Source of the DNA: Rhodospirillales bacterium Alpha_05
GTDB taxonomy: Bacteria > Pseudomonadota > Alphaproteobacteria > Rhodospirillales > Rhodospirillaceae
DNA: 10,339 nt
Direction: 5' to 3'
NCBI GenBank assembly: GCA_001603335.1
Contig: LUYR01000179.1
Location: 1 to 10,339, forward strand
The notes beneath the pieces are model-generated. The model did no database searches. It saw nothing but the letters and a program-made list of their open reading frames with translations, and was not told the origin of the DNA. Made by a program: the position numbers and the translations under genes. Each line of letters starts with the position of its first letter. Within the stretch, counting starts at the first letter, position 1. Shown here in pieces: positions 8,613 through 10,339 of the stretch.

Positions 8613-8642
8613 GGGAGTCCCGCCGCGGTCGGCGGATCTCCC
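8613..8642 (-). other. Intra-operon hairpin between pdxA2-like gene and tctB
   Basis: In the 68-nt gap, GGGAG (8613-8617) pairs with CTCCC (8638-8642) and CCGCCG (8620-8625) pairs with CGGCGG (8630-8635). The loop is CGGT and a 2x2 mismatch separates the two stems. No T tract follows on the minus strand, and tctB has its own strong ribosome site downstream. It is more likely a partial terminator, processing or stability element that sets transporter expression relative to the enzyme than a full stop. Such stems also occur by chance at this GC content. Confidence 0.4.
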
Positions 8643-8652
8643 TTGGGCGGAA

Positions 8653-9678
8653 TCACGCCGCCTTGGTGGCGCGGCGCTGGGCGCTCATGCCGCAGCACAC
8701 CGCGAGCGCATTCTCGGTCGCCTTGGTGTCGACCGTGCCCTTGCCGACCTTGTCGAAGGCGGTGCCGTGCGCCGGCGTGGCGATCGGAATCGGCATCCCG
8801 CCCGGTACCGTCACGCCCTCGCTGAAGCCCTTGGTCTTCAAGGCGATCTGGCCCTGGTCGTGATACAGGGTGACGACCATGTCGAACTCGCCCTTGAACG
8901 CCCGGTCGAAGATCGTGTCGGCGGGGAACGGCCCTCCGGCGTCGACACCCTGGGCCTGCGCCGCGGCGATCGCGGGGGCGATCACGTCGATCTCCTCCCG
9001 CCCGCACTTGCCGTTTTCGCCCGCATGGGGGTTGAGCGCGGTCACCGCGAGGCGCGGCGCGGCATAGCCCGCGCGCTTCATCGTCACGTCGCCGAAGAGG
9101 ATGGTCTCGAGGATGCGCTCCTTGGTGAGCATCGCGCTCACGTCCTTGAGCGGCACGTGGCTGGTCACCCGGGTGGTCCAGAGGTTCCGGAGGATGTTGA
9201 TTTCGCAGTGGTAGCTGGTGACGTTCATCACCGCGGCGAACATCTCCGCCTCGCTCTCGTAGGTGAACCCGCCCATGAAGAGCGCCTGTTTGTGGATCGG
9301 CGCGTAGAGAAAGCCGTCGATATCGCCCGCGAGCGCAAGGTTGATCGCCTTGAGGAACGCCTGGCCGACGGCGAGGCCGCATTCGGCGCTCGGCACGCCG
9401 AGGGAAAAGCTCTCGGGGTCGAGGTTCTTCATGTCGATGAACGGGATCGCGCCGGTCCACCGCGCCGTGGCGGGGGAGTCGACGATCTCGATCGGCACCT
9501 GCACTCCGGTGTAGCCCTGCGCCGCCGCGAAGACCCGCGAATCGCCGATGATGATCGGGCGACAGGACTCGGTCAGCTTACCCGAGGCCGCGATCTTGGC
9601 GATGATTTCCGGCCCGCAGCCGGAGGCGTCGCCCAGGTGAATCCCGATTATCGGCTTGGTTTCACTGGTCTTTTCCAT
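8653..9678 (-). CDS. PdxA/PdxA2-family NAD(P)-dependent 4-hydroxythreonine-4-phosphate dehydrogenase-like enzyme
   Basis: 341-aa cytoplasmic metal-dependent dehydrogenase. PdxA oxidises 4-phosphohydroxy-L-threonine in vitamin B6 synthesis; PdxA2 paralogues act in catabolism of acid-sugar phosphates, and TphB acts on a terephthalate dihydrodiol. Family motifs are present in order: HLGDASGCGPEI (14-25), APIHKQAL where PdxA has PINKEAL, TSHVPLKDV with His174, LNPHAGE with His218, YHDQGQIALK with His273, and GTAFDKVGKGT. His174, His218 and His273 match the metal ligands His166, His211 and His266 of E. coli PdxA in context and nearly in spacing. The ATG at 9678 has GAGGT (9685-9689) 6 nt upstream. 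It is first in an operon with tctBAC and divergent from a GntR regulator. That context argues for a catabolic PdxA2-like role rather than pyridoxal phosphate synthesis. Cys21, where PdxA usually has Ile in GIGPE, and His in APIHK mark it as divergent. No DUF1537 kinase or dioxygenase gene is nearby in the window. Confidence 0.88.
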   Translation of the reverse strand: MEKTSETKPIIGIHLGDASGCGPEIIAKIAASGKLTESCRPIIIGDSRVFAAAQGYTGVQVPIEIVDSPATARWTGAIPFIDMKNLDPESFSLGVPSAECGLAVGQAFLKAINLALAGDIDGFLYAPIHKQALFMGGFTYESEAEMFAAVMNVTSYHCEINILRNLWTTRVTSHVPLKDVSAMLTKERILETILFGDVTMKRAGYAAPRLAVTALNPHAGENGKCGREEIDVIAPAIAAAQAQGVDAGGPFPADTIFDRAFKGEFDMVVTLYHDQGQIALKTKGFSEGVTVPGGMPIPIATPAHGTAFDKVGKGTVDTKATENALAVCCGMSAQRRATKAA

Positions 9679-9734
9679 AACTTTACCTCGATCGCGATGG
9701 TTTGGTGAACAGCGTCGAAACTGGTAAACTGACG

Positions 9735-9748
9735 TGGTATGACAACCA
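9735..9748. promoter_or_regulatory. Candidate operator TGGTATGACAACCA for the divergent FadR-type regulator
   Basis: TGGT (9735-9738) and ACCA (9745-9748) form an inverted repeat around a 6-nt centre, 56 nt upstream of the pdxA2-like start codon. FadR-subfamily regulators usually bind short palindromes of the TNGT-NNN-ACNA kind, so the half-sites fit, although the spacer is 6 nt and not the common 3. A further TGGT lies at 9722-9725, 13 nt upstream in direct repeat. The assignment to this regulator is inferred from position and half-site type only. Confidence 0.4.
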
Positions 9749-9762
9749 GATATGCAGATACA

Positions 9763-9787
9763 TTGACATTCGGATAGGTTTTGTCAA
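9763..9787. repeat. TTGACA/TGTCAA inverted repeat in the divergent regulatory region
   Basis: TTGACA (9763-9768) and TGTCAA (9782-9787) form a 6-bp inverted repeat with a 13-nt spacer. Each arm is also a perfect sigma-70 -35 hexamer, one for each direction, so the pair could mark overlapping divergent promoters or a regulator site. TGACA also occurs in the operator-like palindrome at 9740-9744, giving three such elements within 50 bp. Six-base arms are short and chance is not excluded. Confidence 0.35.
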
Positions 9788-9826
9788 CATGGAAGTGTGG
9801 GTGGGACATAAGCCCTTCGGGCGCGC

Positions 9827-9850
9827 GCGGCGGGACGTCCGGCCCGCCGC
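9827..9850 (+). other. GC-rich hairpin in the putative 5' leader of the GntR regulator
   Basis: GCGGCGGG (9827-9834) pairs with CCCGCCGC (9843-9850) around an 8-nt loop. A second possible stem, CCCGAT (9865-9870) with ATCGGG (9883-9888), follows and encloses the palindrome GCACGTGC. Neither is followed by a T tract and no known riboswitch is recognised. They may affect the leader of the regulator mRNA, or may simply reflect the base composition. Confidence 0.25.
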
Positions 9851-9943
9851 TTGCGGACTCCGATCCCGATGCACGTGCGCAGATCGGGCTTGCGAAGCGG
9901 CCCGACGTTCCGGATACAGTTCTTCGGTGAGGAGAAACCGCCT

Positions 9944-10339
9944 GTGAACAAGACCACGTCGATCATCCAGAGGACCAAGATCCACGAACAGCTCGTCGAG
10001 TTGCTCATGGACGACATCATGTGCGGGCGCTACAGCATCGGCGAGCAGCTCCCGGCCGAGCGCGAACTCATGGAAACCTACGGGGTCGGCCGCCCGGCGG
10101 TGCGCGAGGCGATCGCCAAGCTCGCGCTGATGGGAATCGTCGACGTGCAGGCCGGGGTGCGCGCCCGGGTACGCACCCCCACCCTCACCCGCCTGCTCGA
10201 CGAGATGAGCGCGTTCATCAAGATGTTCCTGCTCACCCCGGACGGAAACAGCCAGCTCCAGGAAGCGCGGATCATGCTCGAGGTCGGCCTGGTGCGCCGC
10301 GCCGCGCGCGCGCGGACGGAGGCCCAGCTCGCCGAACTC
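9944..10339 (+). CDS. FadR-subfamily GntR transcriptional regulator (C-terminal part beyond window)
   Basis: DNA-binding regulator, 132 codons visible and open to the window edge; full-length members are about 220-250 aa. Residues 12-75 form the GntR winged helix-turn-helix, with QLPAEREL at 35-42 and the recognition-helix segment GVGRPAVREAI at 47-57. From about residue 82 the start of an FCD-type helical effector domain is seen, including EARIMLE at 107-113. The metal- and ligand-binding Asp/His residues of that domain lie beyond the edge. The GTG start at 9944 is supported by GAGGAG (9929-9934) 9 nt upstream and by the normal distance to the helix-turn-helix. It diverges from the pdxA2-tctBAC operon, the standard layout for a local repressor that binds the shared intergenic region and is released by the substrate or an intermediate. 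The effector cannot be predicted. Confidence 0.92.
   Translation, partial: MNKTTSIIQRTKIHEQLVELLMDDIMCGRYSIGEQLPAERELMETYGVGRPAVREAIAKLALMGIVDVQAGVRARVRTPTLTRLLDEMSAFIKMFLLTPDGNSQLQEARIMLEVGLVRRAARARTEAQLAEL

Larger units (their letters stand above)
9679..9943. promoter_or_regulatory. Divergent regulatory region between pdxA2-tctBAC operon and GntR regulator
   Basis: This 265-bp non-coding stretch is the largest gap in the window. The half next to the pdxA2-like gene (9679-9790) is A/T-rich and holds operator-like repeats and TTGACA boxes on both strands: 9763-9768 on plus, 9782-9787 on minus. Neither box has a good -10 element at 16-18 nt; CAACAT (9785-9790) is the least poor on plus. The other half (9800-9925) is GC-rich and able to form stems. 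It would be an untranslated leader of about 150 nt for the regulator if transcription starts near 9795. Ribosome sites at both ends support the two starts. An 81-codon ORF across it lacks any coding character. Confidence 0.65.

Noticed and set aside
8159..9460. Single large minus-strand reading frame joining part of the pdxA2 region to tctB, suggesting a fusion.
   Set aside because: The upstream part is an out-of-frame translation of the pdxA2-like gene. The true tctB start at 8584 has a strong ribosome site and the protein upstream of it has no TctB or PdxA similarity.
4809..9708. Other long antisense ORFs opposite livF (4809-5516), tctC (5557-6588), tctA (6726-7907) and the pdxA2-like gene (8767-9708).
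   Set aside because: All share the same register relation to their sense genes, so the same codon-avoidance effect explains them. None shows a motif, a credible start or a role in the operon layout.
9702..9947. 81-codon plus-strand ORF in the divergent regulatory region.
   Set aside because: It crosses the A/T-rich promoter patch and the regulator ribosome site, shows no codon bias or motif, and has no convincing ribosome site.

Overview
The window looks like chromosomal DNA of a high-GC alphaproteobacterium, plausibly a Rhodospirillales-type organism. This rests on a strong G/C bias at third codon positions, the 180-kDa-class NAD-glutamate dehydrogenase, a LivF-type ABC ATPase and a tripartite tricarboxylate transporter (TTT). 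No taxonomic search was possible, so the placement is an inference. The DNA is almost fully coding. There are no rRNA or tRNA genes, no CRISPR array, no insertion sequence and no phage gene that I can see.

Layout. Positions 1-4733 (minus) hold nearly all of a large NAD-dependent glutamate dehydrogenase, cut at its C-terminus by the window edge. A 105-bp divergent promoter region (4734-4838) separates it from a plus-strand livF gene (4839-5540). The livF gene stands alone: a divergent gene lies upstream and a perfect 14-bp hairpin (5543-5576) lies downstream. Positions 5599-9678 (minus) form a four-gene operon, read from right to left: a PdxA/PdxA2-type dehydrogenase, then tctB, tctA and tctC. 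A 265-bp intergenic region with candidate operator sites (9679-9943) separates it from a divergent, truncated FadR-type GntR regulator (9944-10339).

How the genes fit together. TctC should bind a small carboxylate in the periplasm and TctA/TctB should carry it across the inner membrane. The PdxA-like enzyme has all three expected metal-binding histidines and would oxidise the substrate or a derivative of it. The divergent regulator probably senses the substrate or a product and controls the operon. This is a self-contained uptake-and-oxidation locus whose substrate cannot be read from the sequence. Terephthalate-type diols (TphB is a PdxA homologue and TphC a TctC homologue) and four-carbon acid sugars handled by PdxA2 are precedents, but the usual partner genes (ring-hydroxylating dioxygenase, DUF1537 kinase) are not in the window. 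The glutamate dehydrogenase and LivF belong to amino-acid catabolism and uptake and appear unrelated to the TTT operon.

I found no clearly unprecedented system. The best leads are the uncharacterised pdxA2-tctBAC locus with its divergent regulator and operator-like repeats, and the orphan livF beside the glutamate dehydrogenase gene.
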